Position numbers and translations under genes: made by a program. The notes below the pieces were generated by a model. It saw nothing but the letters and a program-made list of their open reading frames with translations. It did no database searches and had not been told where the DNA came from. This document shows, piece by piece, positions 29,612 through 37,059 of a stretch of 38,960 nt of DNA; the stretch's first letter is position 1; every line of letters begins with the position of its first letter. The stretch comes from Atopobiaceae bacterium (GTDB lineage: Bacteria > Actinomycetota > Coriobacteriia > Coriobacteriales > Atopobiaceae): contig JAGCBF010000031.1 in the NCBI GenBank assembly GCA_017652285.1, forward strand, positions 1 to 38,960, written 5' to 3'.

Positions 29612-30253
29612 CTACCCCCTAGCCTGCTGGTCGAGGAGGCTCCTGATGATTACCTCCGCCTGCTTCATTTCATCCGCCGTGTACTCCGAGGTTTTCTTGT
29701 CCCCGATGTTGAGCACGAGGAGGCTTTTCACCTCCTGGTCGCTGATGCCGGCCTTGAGGTATTCGGCGCGGAGTTCCTGCATGCGCGAAGGCTTGCGCTT
29801 GGCTACAGGCTTCTTAGGCTCCTCTATCGGCTGTTTATCCTCGGTTTTCTTGTCTGATTTCTGCGTTTCTCCAGCCGATGCGCCCGTGGCGCGGATAACC
29901 TCGTCTGCGGACGCGATGGACTCCACCGAGCCGTACCCGGCGATGCCCAGGCTGCGTCCAACGGCGCTGCTTTCGCAGTTCTCGATGAACGAGGTGGCGT
30001 TCACCTTCCCTTGGCTCTTGAACTCCTTGGCGGTGCCTTCCGCAATCACGCGCCCCTCGTTGTCGTAGCACGTCGCCTTGCAGCAGCACCAATCAGGCTC
30101 GAGCACGAGCCACTCGATGGTGATGCGCCCGTTCGGGTACATTTCCCAGAACCCCTGCACGCGCTGCGCGACGGTGACGTAGGGTTTCCCCCCGATGTTG
30201 ATTTTCTTGAGCCGCGCGTTAATGTCGGCGCGGGTGACCTTATTCTCCGGCAT
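29612..30253 (-). CDS. Putative ssDNA-annealing recombination protein
   Basis: A 213-aa protein. The core is KPYVTVAQRVQGFWEMYPNG, WLVLEPDWCCCKATCYDNEG, then NATSFIENCESSAVGRSLGI and AGYGSVESIASADEV. This 'Y..i.NCetSAvGRaLg..G' pattern belongs to a phage family I associate with annealing proteins next to a RecB-like exonuclease. A Lys/Glu-rich linker and a helical C-terminus (MQELRAEYLKAGISDQEVKS) follow. Start ATG 30253. Pairing with the exonuclease gene just upstream supports a Red/RecET-type system; the family label itself is less certain. Confidence 0.7.
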   Translation of the reverse strand: MPENKVTRADINARLKKINIGGKPYVTVAQRVQGFWEMYPNGRITIEWLVLEPDWCCCKATCYDNEGRVIAEGTAKEFKSQGKVNATSFIENCESSAVGRSLGIAGYGSVESIASADEVIRATGASAGETQKSDKKTEDKQPIEEPKKPVAKRKPSRMQELRAEYLKAGISDQEVKSLLVLNIGDKKTSEYTADEMKQAEVIIRSLLDQQARG

Positions 30254-31136
30254 CTGCAATCTCCTTCTGGTAGAACGGGCACCATCTTGTGACCGTGCAA
30301 TACTTGGTGCATTTGGTGTACTCGGCGGGCCGGTGCTCGACCTCGTACTTGACCTTCGGGTTCGCCTCCTCAAGCTCGGAGACGATTGCCAGCGCCTCCT
30401 CCTCGGTGTCGCAGAGCTTGGAGGCGCGCACGTTGCCCTTCTTCTTGACCGCGTACTTGGCGGATTTCTCCCAACGCTCCTCGGGGGAGCAGGGGATAAG
30501 GTCGGCATCGGGCGTTGCCTCCGCCACGGCTATCTCGGCGAACTTCTTGAGGATCGCGGCTTCGGCGGCACGTAGCTCCGACTCTGTGTACTCCCACCCG
30601 ATGATGAAAACGGGGTGCTGTGGGTAGTCTCGGTCGGTTTCCGCCTTCGTTGCGCTCCAATCCTTCAAGAGCGCGACCACCTGCCCCGCATGGGCGTTGA
30701 ACCCGTTGGCGCGCATGAGCACGCAGTAGTAGAGGAGCTGGGTTCGGTAATCCTCCCAATCGTTGAACTGAACCTTCCAGACGCTCGCGGTTTTCCAATC
30801 CGTGAGCAGTCCCGTGCGGTCGTTGTACGAGTCGAACTGCCCGGACATGACGTAGCCGTCCGTGCCTGGCACATCCATGCTGATCCAGCACTCCTTGAGC
30901 TCGGTGTCCTCCTCGCGCCCCTCCTCCAAGATTTTATGGACGGCGGTGCCGAAGATGAGCCAGACCATATCCGAGACGTCCTGCACAATCTCGTCGTCGT
31001 GGCGGCGTTGGAGCACCGCCTCGCAGGAACCCTTGAGCAGGCTCGTCACGCTGTAGCGCTTGGGCGTGTAGGTGTGCTCGCTCTTGGCGGCGTCTACGAA
31101 CTGCGAAGGCAGGTTGAACATGTTGGTGAACTGCAC
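30240..31136 (-). CDS. RecB-family PD-(D/E)XK exonuclease, Cas4-like
   Basis: A 298-aa nuclease. Motifs: YSVTSLLKGSCEAVLQRR, FGTAVHKILEEGREE, GQFDSY, then LLTDWKTASVWKVQ (D...E/D-x-K core), and a C-terminal Cys cluster CTKYCTVTRWCPFY that could bind an Fe-S cluster as in AddB/Cas4. It would resect ends for the annealing protein. The start is GTG 31136 directly after the TAG of the small membrane gene. The annealing protein start overlaps its stop. Confidence 0.82.
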   Translation of the reverse strand: MQFTNMFNLPSQFVDAAKSEHTYTPKRYSVTSLLKGSCEAVLQRRHDDEIVQDVSDMVWLIFGTAVHKILEEGREEDTELKECWISMDVPGTDGYVMSGQFDSYNDRTGLLTDWKTASVWKVQFNDWEDYRTQLLYYCVLMRANGFNAHAGQVVALLKDWSATKAETDRDYPQHPVFIIGWEYTESELRAAEAAILKKFAEIAVAEATPDADLIPCSPEERWEKSAKYAVKKKGNVRASKLCDTEEEALAIVSELEEANPKVKYEVEHRPAEYTKCTKYCTVTRWCPFYQKEIADAGE

Positions 31137-31244
31137 CTAGATCACCCCCGCCCACAGCGCGATTGCGGTCATCCAATACGGAGCCGTGAACGCCACCACG
31201 GCGAGGATGCCGAGGATTGCGAGCTCCTTCTTCGTGTACTCCAT
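31137..31244 (-). CDS. Small membrane protein (35 aa)
   Basis: A 35-aa peptide, ATG 31244 to TAG 31137, with one hydrophobic helix (LAILGILAVVAFTAPYWM and following) after MEYTKKE. It fits exactly between the 31245 gene and the exonuclease start (the stop is next to the GTG). The compact fit suggests it is real. The role is unknown; small membrane proteins in early phage operons can act in superinfection exclusion. Confidence 0.68.
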   Translation of the reverse strand: MEYTKKELAILGILAVVAFTAPYWMTAIALWAGVI

Positions 31245-31625
31245 CTAAACCCCCTTAACTTCGATGGGAATGAGGCCGTAGGTGTCGATGTCGGAGCGCT
31301 GGAACTCAATCGGATTGTGGATGAGCGACGGGTCGAAATACGCCATGTAGCGCGTCAACCCCGCCCACAACCCGTTTGCGAACATGTACCCCTTGTCCTC
31401 GAACCGGACTCCCCTGTTCATGGCCTCGGTTACGACCCTATCGCGGAGCCGGCCCTGCAGGTTGCTCCGCTGAATGTCCTTGACGATTGCGTAGAGCGCG
31501 AGGAAATCCCCCTCGTTCGCCTCAATCCATCTTGCCGTCTGCTCTGCGAGCCTCCTGCCCGCGAGCCAGCTTTCGCTCGTCCAGGGCGAGCGTCCCTCAT
31601 AGTTAGGACTCGTCCACGGCTTCAA
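31245..31625 (-). CDS. Phage protein, unrecognised (126 aa)
   Basis: A 126-aa protein. The likely start is TTG 31625 behind the very strong site GGAGGGGGAG; no ATG fits as well. Sequence: LAEQTARWIEANEGDFLALY, IVKDIQRSNLQGRLRDRVVT, and ANGLWAGLTRYMAYFDPSLI. Helical, partly like a phage regulator, but I do not recognise a family. It overlaps the excisionase-like gene by 23 bases. Confidence 0.68.
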   Translation of the reverse strand: MKPWTSPNYEGRSPWTSESWLAGRRLAEQTARWIEANEGDFLALYAIVKDIQRSNLQGRLRDRVVTEAMNRGVRFEDKGYMFANGLWAGLTRYMAYFDPSLIHNPIEFQRSDIDTYGLIPIEVKGV

Positions 31626-31821
31626 GTCTCTCCCCCTCCTTGACCCATTCGGTGATTGCCTTCCTGCTGACCCTCATCTCGTTCATTCCCGGCAGCTTGA
31701 CAGCTTTGAGGTGCCCCTCGGAGATAAGCCTCCTGCACGTTCCAATCGAGATGTTGAACATGCCGCAGACCTCCGACAGAGCGAACCATTCCTGCCGAAC
31801 TGCCGGCTTCGCTCTCGCCAT
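31603..31821 (-). CDS. Excisionase-like / MerR-type HTH protein
   Basis: A 72-aa DNA-binding protein. EWFALSEVCGMFNISIGTCR followed by RLISEGHLKAVKLPGMNEMR and VSRKAITEWVKEGE is the excisionase-family winged helix-turn-helix. It is the first gene leftward of the switch region and opposite the repressor-integrase pair. Likely jobs are excision with the integrase or early gene control. Start ATG 31821. Confidence 0.75.
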   Translation of the reverse strand: MARAKPAVRQEWFALSEVCGMFNISIGTCRRLISEGHLKAVKLPGMNEMRVSRKAITEWVKEGERLEAVDES

Positions 31822-32172
31822 CTTCCCCCCAATCCTTTTTCGGTTGATTTCCTTGGGCGTATGCCCTGCCGCGCCGCTCCCGCCTTAACATCCCTGCTGG
31901 CATGTCGTGGCCCTGCGGAGGCTCTATGCCATTTCGACAACAGCGCGGCTATGCGGTTCTCAAGTTGCACGTGAAACTTGCAACCGAACCCACAGAAAAA
32001 GCCAACGGCGAGGCTCGCCATCGGCTCCGGGTTCTAGTTCAGAGTGATATTTGCGCGGTTAAACTGCAATTCGTTCTCCATTTCGGTTGCGATGCAAGTT
32101 TAACATGCATTTGTACGTTTGCAAGCGTTTTTGTATAATTTGCCTAAAAAACTTTCGCGGAATGGAGGAACA
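31822..32172. promoter_or_regulatory. Lysis-lysogeny switch region
   Basis: 351 bases between divergent genes, lower in G+C. It holds the repressor promoter (32111-32139) and repeated half-sites: CAAGTT-N8-AACTTG at 31961-31980 (a perfect 6-bp inverted pair) and GCAAGTTTAA near 32094. These are likely operators. An opposing promoter for the excisionase-like operon is expected, but I could not pick one with confidence. There is no other gene in it. Confidence 0.6.
32111..32139 (+). promoter_or_regulatory. Repressor promoter
   Basis: TTGTAC (32111-32116), 17 bases, TATAAT (32134-32139). The -10 is a perfect consensus. It starts a transcript about 25-30 bases upstream of the repressor ATG. Confidence 0.8.
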
Positions 32173-32514
32173 ATGGAGGAGGGCAGCCTTGCCGCCAACA
32201 TCAAGAGGTTACGCGAAGAACGCGGTTTAAGCAAGACCGATTTAGGTGACTTAATCGGAACCTCCCACACGGCAATCTACCAATACGAGGCAGGGCAGAT
32301 TGTCCCGCGCATGAACAAGATACAGCAGCTCGCGGATGTTTTCGGCGTGTCGGTGTTCGAGCTCCTCGGGAAGAAAAGCGACCCCCATGAGATGACCGCC
32401 GCCGAGGTTGCCCTGATTGCCAACTACCGCAAGATGAACGCCAAGGGCAGGAATATGCTCTTTGAGCAGGCGCAGATGATGGTGGCGAGCGGAATGTACG
32501 CGAGGGAGCAATGA
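32173..32514 (+). CDS. CI-like XRE repressor
   Basis: A 113-aa repressor. The N-terminal HTH is LAANIKRLREERGLSKTDLG, DLIGTSHTAIYQYEAGQIVP and MNKIQQLADVFGVSVFELLG. The C-terminus has only about 40 residues, so there is no LexA-like cleavage domain. ATG 32173 follows GGAGGAACA; an upstream in-frame extension would read through the promoter. Its end overlaps the integrase start by ATGA, so lysogeny genes are coupled. It should repress the opposing early operon. Confidence 0.85.
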   Translation: MEEGSLAANIKRLREERGLSKTDLGDLIGTSHTAIYQYEAGQIVPRMNKIQQLADVFGVSVFELLGKKSDPHEMTAAEVALIANYRKMNAKGRNMLFEQAQMMVASGMYAREQ

Positions 32515-33554
32515 GGCGCGGCTACGGGCACATAGAGGCTCTGGGGCAGGGGCGCTACCGCTGCTATTGGCGGGAGAACGGAAGGCAGCGCTCGAAGGTG
32601 GTGCGCGGCACGAGGCGCGATGCCGAGCTGCTCTTGGCGGAGAAGGCGTTGGAGCAGACGGGTTCCCTCAAGTCCGGCATAACCTACTCCGACTATTGGC
32701 GGATTGGAGTGCGCCCGACATTCGGCAACCTTGCGGAGCGGACTGTAATCGACTACGAGCGGCTGTGGGAGGTCGAGTTGCTCCCGCGCATCGGCGGAGT
32801 GGAAGTCGAGCGCACGACATGGCGCTTCGTCCAGAGCGTGCTCGCCGAGGTGAACTCCCCCACCGTCCAGCACTACGCCTACAGGCTTTGGAAGAAGGTA
32901 TGCAACCTCGCGATCCGCGATGGACTTCTATCGGCGAACCCTGTAGATCGCCACATAGTATTATTGCCCATCAAAAAACGGGACAAGCGGATGCTCACCC
33001 CGGAGGAGGTGGCGGCGCTCCTGGAGGGCGCGAAGGACTACAAGCACATCTACCTCGTGGCTGTCGAGATTGGCGCGGGACTGCGCCATGAGGAGGCATG
33101 CGCCCTCACCCGCTCCGACATATCCTTCGAGGACGGCAGAGCCATTCTAAGCGTTTCTAAGGCTTTGACGGTAGGCAATGGCAAGATTATACGCAAGGAC
33201 ACCAAAACGGCCCTCTCACGCCGTCTGGTGGCTTTAGGGGAGCCTTTCTTGCGTGTCCTGCAAGACAATCTTGCGCGGGTGCCGGAGAATGTGGAGCAGC
33301 AGTCCTCCCCGCAGACGATTACGAGGAATTGGAAGGCGTACTGCGACCGGCACGGGTTGACGCATATCCCGTTCGGTCAGATGCGCACCCTGTTCTCCGT
33401 CCTCCATCAGCAGGCGGGTTCAATCGACAGCCTCGTGTCGCTCGCTATGGGGCACTCCGACGGCACAACCCGTGGTGCGAACTACCTAGTGCAGACGCTC
33501 CCCGCCATGCGCATGCTCGCGGACAACATGGCGCTTTTGTTTACGGAAATGTAA
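32511..33554 (+). CDS. int: Tyrosine integrase
   Basis: A 347-aa integrase. Arm/core-binding parts come first (IKKRDKRMLTPEEVAALLEG leads into the catalytic domain). Catalytic residues: R192 in GAGLRHEEACAL, a Lys in RKDTKTALSRR (about 232), R292 in QMRTLFSVLH, H315 in MGHSDGTTRGANY and Tyr325. The usual His of the HxxR box is replaced (GQMR), an unusual but tolerated change. It recombines attP, just downstream at 33785-33830, with a host tRNA-Arg gene. Confidence 0.93.
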   Translation: MRRGYGHIEALGQGRYRCYWRENGRQRSKVVRGTRRDAELLLAEKALEQTGSLKSGITYSDYWRIGVRPTFGNLAERTVIDYERLWEVELLPRIGGVEVERTTWRFVQSVLAEVNSPTVQHYAYRLWKKVCNLAIRDGLLSANPVDRHIVLLPIKKRDKRMLTPEEVAALLEGAKDYKHIYLVAVEIGAGLRHEEACALTRSDISFEDGRAILSVSKALTVGNGKIIRKDTKTALSRRLVALGEPFLRVLQDNLARVPENVEQQSSPQTITRNWKAYCDRHGLTHIPFGQMRTLFSVLHQQAGSIDSLVSLAMGHSDGTTRGANYLVQTLPAMRMLADNMALLFTEM

Positions 33555-33673
33555 ACTAAACTTTAGAATAACTTTCTTTTGTCAAGATTTGTTGCGCAAC
33601 TGAAATATGGGCGGAGATAGATAAACCCGCCTGGGGGGGAGCGGGTTCGTGTACCATTATACACCCACCCCTA

Positions 33674-33886
33674 TGGAGTAAAGTGGAGCAACGGTATGGT
33701 GCGGTATGGTGCGTATTGCTCCGTTTTGACAATCGGCTGTTATCCACCCTTCCCGAACATCTGCCGCTTGACCTGCGGCTTTGTTGGCGCGCCCAGCAGG
33801 ACTCGAACCTGCAACCACCGGATTAGAAGTCAGATAGAAGAATATGGGGTGACCTGCTGTTTTCTGCCTCATGGTGGAGTAAAGTG
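33674..33886. repeat. Direct repeats flanking attP (probable integrase arm sites)
   Basis: TGGAGTAAAGTG occurs at 33674-33685 and 33875-33886, in the same orientation, about 100 and 45 bases from the core. Between them GGTATGGTGC is repeated twice (33693-33702, 33703-33712), bracketed by GGAGCAA/TTGCTCC. Arm-type integrase sites are expected around a tyrosine-integrase core; their role here is inferred. Confidence 0.65.
33785..33830 (-). other. attP core: 3' half of tRNA-Arg(TCT)
   Basis: On the minus strand this is the tRNA 3' half from the anticodon loop CTTCTAA (anticodon TCT), through TCCGG and the T arm GCAGG-TTCGAGT-CCTGC, to TGGGCGC-G-CCA. The 5' half of the anticodon stem does not pair (TCTGA instead of CCGGA), so it is not a working tRNA. 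Integration restores the 3' end of the host tRNA gene. The integrase gene is next to it, as usual. Confidence 0.85.
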
Positions 33887-33927
33887 CATCATTTTCAGGC
33901 TGTTTGGCGCAGAAACGCTCACCAAGA

Positions 33928-33974
33928 AGGCAAAACGGAGCCGGAGGAAGTGGGGGAAAGGCCGGCTCCGTTCG
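33928..33974 (-). terminator. Late operon terminator
   Basis: An 11-bp stem AACGGAGCCGG / CCGGCTCCGTT (33934-33944, 33962-33972) with a 17-base loop. On the minus strand it is followed by TTTTGCC. It ends the lysis/phosphoesterase operon, whose last gene stops at 34015. Confidence 0.75.
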
Positions 33975-34014
33975 CTATGTCAAACGGGGTGAAAGGAGGA
34001 AAGGCCCCGTTGAC

Positions 34015-34800
34015 TCACCATTCGACCGTGAGGCGCTTGTCCGCGTTGTTGCTCCCGACCCAATGGAGCACGAGCGCCTGCGGGCGGGACTGCACCTGCG
34101 GCTGGAACATGCCGCGTGCGCCGTATCCCGCGTAATCGCACCACGAGCAACCCGTGACCTGCACGACCTCGCGGAGCATGATCTTGTTCGCGTTCGTGAG
34201 GCACAGGTGCGCGGGGATACGAGTGACCGGCTGGTGGCTGTGCCCCGTGACGAGGGCATCGAACCCCTCCACGTTGTTCGCCATCTGCCGCACCTTGAAG
34301 TCGGAGCCGCCGTGGAACGCGAGTATGCTGTACGCAATCCGCGTACCCTTGCTGTTGTCGCGAACCTCGGTCGAGCTCATGCGGATGCGGACTGCCGCGA
34401 AGTCCCGCCGGTACACATTCTGTATGCCGAGGCGAACCGCGACGTCGTAGAGCGGGTCAATCGAGGTTTCCCGCGCCACCCGCAGCTCGTGATTGCCCGT
34501 GAGCATGGCTAGTATCTTGCCCTCGTGTGCGAGGTTGTAGAGGGTGTCGTGTATGTACTCCATCTGCTCGCGCGGGTTCATGCCGTGGAACACGTCTCCA
34601 ACCGAGGACTTCGTGGCGGTGTCCATGAGGTCACCCGTGAATATGACGTAGGCATCGGGGTCGTTCTCGATCTCGGCAATCCAGCGCTCGAACTCCTTGA
34701 GCTGGCAGTTCTCCGCGCCCACGTGCACATCTCCGCACACCCATACCTTTATCGTGCGGGGAGCGAGCTCGTGCACGATGACGTCGGTATCAGGGCGCAT
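34015..34800 (-). CDS. Calcineurin-like metallophosphoesterase
   Basis: A 261-aa enzyme with all family motifs: VWVCGDVHVGAENC (D-x-H), VIFTGDLMD (GD), MLTGNHELR (GNH), AFHGGSDF and VTGHSHQP (GHxH). It binds two metal ions and hydrolyses a phosphoester; the substrate is unknown (DNA ends, nucleotide signals or wall phosphates are possible). ATG 34800 overlaps the endolysin stop (TAATG), so it is co-translated with the lysis gene. Its place at the end of the late operon is less common. Confidence 0.85.
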   Translation of the reverse strand: MRPDTDVIVHELAPRTIKVWVCGDVHVGAENCQLKEFERWIAEIENDPDAYVIFTGDLMDTATKSSVGDVFHGMNPREQMEYIHDTLYNLAHEGKILAMLTGNHELRVARETSIDPLYDVAVRLGIQNVYRRDFAAVRIRMSSTEVRDNSKGTRIAYSILAFHGGSDFKVRQMANNVEGFDALVTGHSHQPVTRIPAHLCLTNANKIMLREVVQVTGCSWCDYAGYGARGMFQPQVQSRPQALVLHWVGSNNADKRLTVEW

Positions 34801-35696
34801 TACTTCCAACTTCCTTCGAGCCGGACGTCGATGTAGAACTTCGGGATAGACTTGTGGGAGGACTTCACCCAGAAGTTCGCCTTGTTCTTGTAGAGCGAGT
34901 AGAACTGCACCTCGCACGCCCAACCTACGTCCGCCCTACAGGACAGTCCCGTGATGTACGGAGGCTCCGCGAACTCGGGCGCTCCGTCTCCCTGCATGCT
35001 CGGGAACTCCAGCACCTTGGAGAGATAGTATCCGTTGCGGTAGGAGGTGCCGTTGCCTCCGTTGAAGTAATCCGAGACGATGCACACGAGCTTGCCGCTC
35101 GCCCACTTCTCCCACCTGTAGGAATACTTCTGCTGCGCGAACTGATGCGCCACGTTGTTGCTGCCCTCGCCGATAATGTAGTCAACCGCTTCGCCTGCTG
35201 GCATCGGTTCCACCTCCTGCGGCCACTTGACGGCGGGAACCGTCTCGGGCCAATAGAAATAGCCTTCCCAACCCTTCCTCGCCGGACTCAACCGCGTCTC
35301 CTGCGCTTGGTCACCCGCACGGCCTCCACGGGAGCCTCCCGCCTCATCGCCGTATGCCTCGCACAGGTAGCGTCCCGTCCAGCCTGCCGTATGCCCCGAT
35401 TTCCAAGCGATTGCGCCTGCGGGCATGTTCGCCGCGTTCACCTCATTAATCCACTTGAACCCGGCGGCTTGAAAGTCACGTTTCATGGTGCCCGTGTACC
35501 GCGTCCCGCTCGTGGGGAGCGCGAAACCCGCGAGCACCGCGCAATGGTACATGAGCGAGGAGCAATCGCACTCCCCCGCGTACTGCGTATCGCCGTACTT
35601 CGGGAAGTCCCAGCGGTTGCCTTGGTCGTAACCGAGGTTCGCCTCGCCGCAATACCACAGCCACAGGTCAATCATCTTCTGTACTCGTGCGTCCAT
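34800..35696 (-). CDS. Endolysin (NlpC/P60- or CHAP-type peptidase)
   Basis: A 298-aa lysin. The N-terminal catalytic domain has GYDQGNRWDFPKYGDTQYAG and GECDCSSLMYHC, with the second-block Cys as nucleophile and the His in IAWKSGHTAGWTG. The C-terminal part (from about 170) is rich in Trp/Tyr, likely wall-binding. ATG 35696 follows AAGGAGGTGAC; an upstream frame start would run into the holin stop and hairpin. It degrades the host wall at the end of infection. The holin-like genes lie directly upstream. Confidence 0.85.
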   Translation of the reverse strand: MDARVQKMIDLWLWYCGEANLGYDQGNRWDFPKYGDTQYAGECDCSSLMYHCAVLAGFALPTSGTRYTGTMKRDFQAAGFKWINEVNAANMPAGAIAWKSGHTAGWTGRYLCEAYGDEAGGSRGGRAGDQAQETRLSPARKGWEGYFYWPETVPAVKWPQEVEPMPAGEAVDYIIGEGSNNVAHQFAQQKYSYRWEKWASGKLVCIVSDYFNGGNGTSYRNGYYLSKVLEFPSMQGDGAPEFAEPPYITGLSCRADVGWACEVQFYSLYKNKANFWVKSSHKSIPKFYIDVRLEGSWK

Positions 35697-35716
35697 GTCA
35701 CCTCCTTGGCAACACT

Positions 35717-35747
35717 CCGAAAAGTGTGTTTTCACACACTTATTCGG
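35717..35747 (-). promoter_or_regulatory. Hairpin between holin-like gene and endolysin
   Basis: On the minus strand CCGAA-T-AAGTGTG / CACACTT-TTCGG forms a 12-bp stem with one bulged T and a 6-base loop. It spans the holin-like stop and precedes the endolysin ribosome site by about 10 bases. No T run follows, so it probably tunes endolysin translation or mRNA stability instead of ending transcription. Confidence 0.55.
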
Positions 35748-36033
35748 AACGCTCATCCTCGCCGGCGGCCTTCGCCTCCTCGAGGAACACGCTCACCTGG
35801 TCAGGAGTGAGCACCTCCTGCTTGATAGCGTCGAGGACTTCCTGCCCGAGGCACGCCGCCACGGTCAGGTTGTGATTTTTCCAGCACGCCCACGCCACGA
35901 GCGCCACAATCGCGATACCCATGCCGATTGCCTCGCCGGTGCTCTCATCGAGGTGGATGCCGAAAAGACCGGCAATCGTCACGATGAGGATGCCGAGCAT
36001 TGACACGAGGCTCCTGATTTGTTCTTTGTTCAT
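35740..36033 (-). CDS. Holin-like membrane protein (phi LC3-type)
   Basis: A 97-aa protein with two hydrophobic segments: SMLGILIVTIAGLFGI and AIGMGIAIVALVAWACW, then NHNLTVAACLGQEVLDAIKQ and an acidic end. The length and two-helix pattern match the phi LC3/LL-H holins. It should pierce the membrane to release the endolysin. Start ATG 36033 behind AGGAGAGACGC. Confidence 0.78.
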   Translation of the reverse strand: MNKEQIRSLVSMLGILIVTIAGLFGIHLDESTGEAIGMGIAIVALVAWACWKNHNLTVAACLGQEVLDAIKQEVLTPDQVSVFLEEAKAAGEDERSE

Positions 36034-36086
36034 GCGTCTCTCCTATCGACCAAGTACGTCCGTTCGCCATTTTCGGGGGAACATAC

Positions 36087-36416
36087 CTAATGCCCGTCGG
36101 GAATTGGCGTCCCCTTTATCGGCATGTTCTTCGCCTGCTTGACTAGAGCGTCGATATAGGTGTTGCCTCCAAGCGCCTGATAGCTCTCGTAGGAGCGGCA
36201 CATGACGTCCAGCTCCATCGGCGTGATGTACCCCCTATCCGAAACCTCCTGGTACTTGGTGACAATATCCGACTTGATTTGCTGGCGCTGCGAGTCCTTG
36301 AGGACGGTGTACTCGTCCGTCATCTTGCGGTAGAGCTTGATGAGCGCACCTCCGATTGCGGTCACCACCGCGAGCGTCAACCCTTGGAGAAGTCCCGGCA
36401 GTACAGTCTCAAGCAT
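36087..36416 (-). CDS. Membrane-anchored holin-associated protein
   Basis: A 109-aa protein with one N-terminal membrane segment (LLQGLTLAVVTAIGGALI) and a charged helix. The C-terminal 'YITPMELDVMCRSYESYQAL', then GGNTYIDALVKQ, is a phrase I know from small proteins next to Gram-positive phage holins ('YITp.EL.nl..lY..YhaLGGN'). It may be a second holin or an antiholin. The exact role is unknown. Confidence 0.7.
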   Translation of the reverse strand: MLETVLPGLLQGLTLAVVTAIGGALIKLYRKMTDEYTVLKDSQRQQIKSDIVTKYQEVSDRGYITPMELDVMCRSYESYQALGGNTYIDALVKQAKNMPIKGTPIPDGH

Positions 36417-36418
36417 GG

Positions 36419-37051
36419 CTACCCCCCTATCAGATCGACTAGATTGATACCGTATACACGCGCCGTATACGCATTATTGATGGTGCCCGTCGTGGTGCTG
36501 TTGTAGCGCATATAGATGGGCATGGTGACGTTGCTCCCGCTGATTGACGCGGAGTTCGGATAGATGCCGTAGGAACCCGTGCGCGAGGATACCGTGCCGT
36601 TCGAGCTTGCTTTGAAATTGAGGCGCGTCGTATACGGCGAGGAGCCGTTCTTCGTCGATACGGTTGAGGAACCCGATAGGAATATCGTCTCGACCGTGCT
36701 GAGGTGCCTGCCGTTCACCGCCGAGTCCACCGAGATTTCCACGACAAGCAGGTCGTAGCCGTGGGCGTTGCTCACGGTGACGCTCTTGCCCGTGTCGGTT
36801 GCCGAGGTGGCCGTTGTCGAGATTGTGCCGAGCGATACCGTGGCTATCGGCGTGAGCGCTCCGCCCGATGCGGTGCCTGCGGTGCGCACCCCCGCTGCGG
36901 TGTAGAAATACTTGCCGCTCGCCACATCAGCCGCAGCCGCCGTGGTGTCCGTGACGTCGGTGAATGATGCCGTGCCGCCGCCGCTCTTGGGAAGGGTTAC
37001 GGACGGGACAGCGGAATAGGACGCTCCCAAGAGGGTGATATTCTGCGCCAT
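36419..37051 (-). CDS. Tail fibre accessory protein, paralogue A
   Basis: A 210-aa Ser/Thr/Gly-rich structural protein. Residues 1-60 (LLGASYSAVPSVTLPKSGGG, TASFTDVT, then VASGKYFYTAAG) are closely related to the N-terminus of the next gene (37060-37458). The C-terminal 100 residues (VSNAHGYDLLVVEISVDSAV, SISGSNVTMPIYMRYNS) form a beta-rich tip and differ. Such paralogues often carry interchangeable tips. It lies between fibre and holin genes. Confidence 0.75.
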   Translation of the reverse strand: MAQNITLLGASYSAVPSVTLPKSGGGTASFTDVTDTTAAAADVASGKYFYTAAGVRTAGTASGGALTPIATVSLGTISTTATSATDTGKSVTVSNAHGYDLLVVEISVDSAVNGRHLSTVETIFLSGSSTVSTKNGSSPYTTRLNFKASSNGTVSSRTGSYGIYPNSASISGSNVTMPIYMRYNSTTTGTINNAYTARVYGINLVDLIGG

Positions 37052-37059
37052 GACCGCTC

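Larger units (their letters stand above)
33555..34014. other. attP region without a gene
   Basis: 460 bases without a convincing gene. It contains a hairpin (AACCCGC/GCGGGTT, 33624-33647), two 12-bp copies TGGAGTAAAGTG (33674-33685 and 33875-33886) flanking the core, a 10-bp tandem pair (33693-33712), the attP core (33785-33830) and the late-operon terminator (33928-33974). Confidence 0.75.

Noticed and set aside
30615-31643. Plus-strand frame of 342 aa opposite the exonuclease
   Set aside because: It is antisense to several genes with clear motifs and tight overlaps.
32119-32172. Longer start for the repressor
   Set aside because: It covers the -10 box; ATG 32173 has a strong ribosome site.
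33785-33830. Functional tRNA gene
   Set aside because: Only the 3' half is present and the anticodon stem does not pair.
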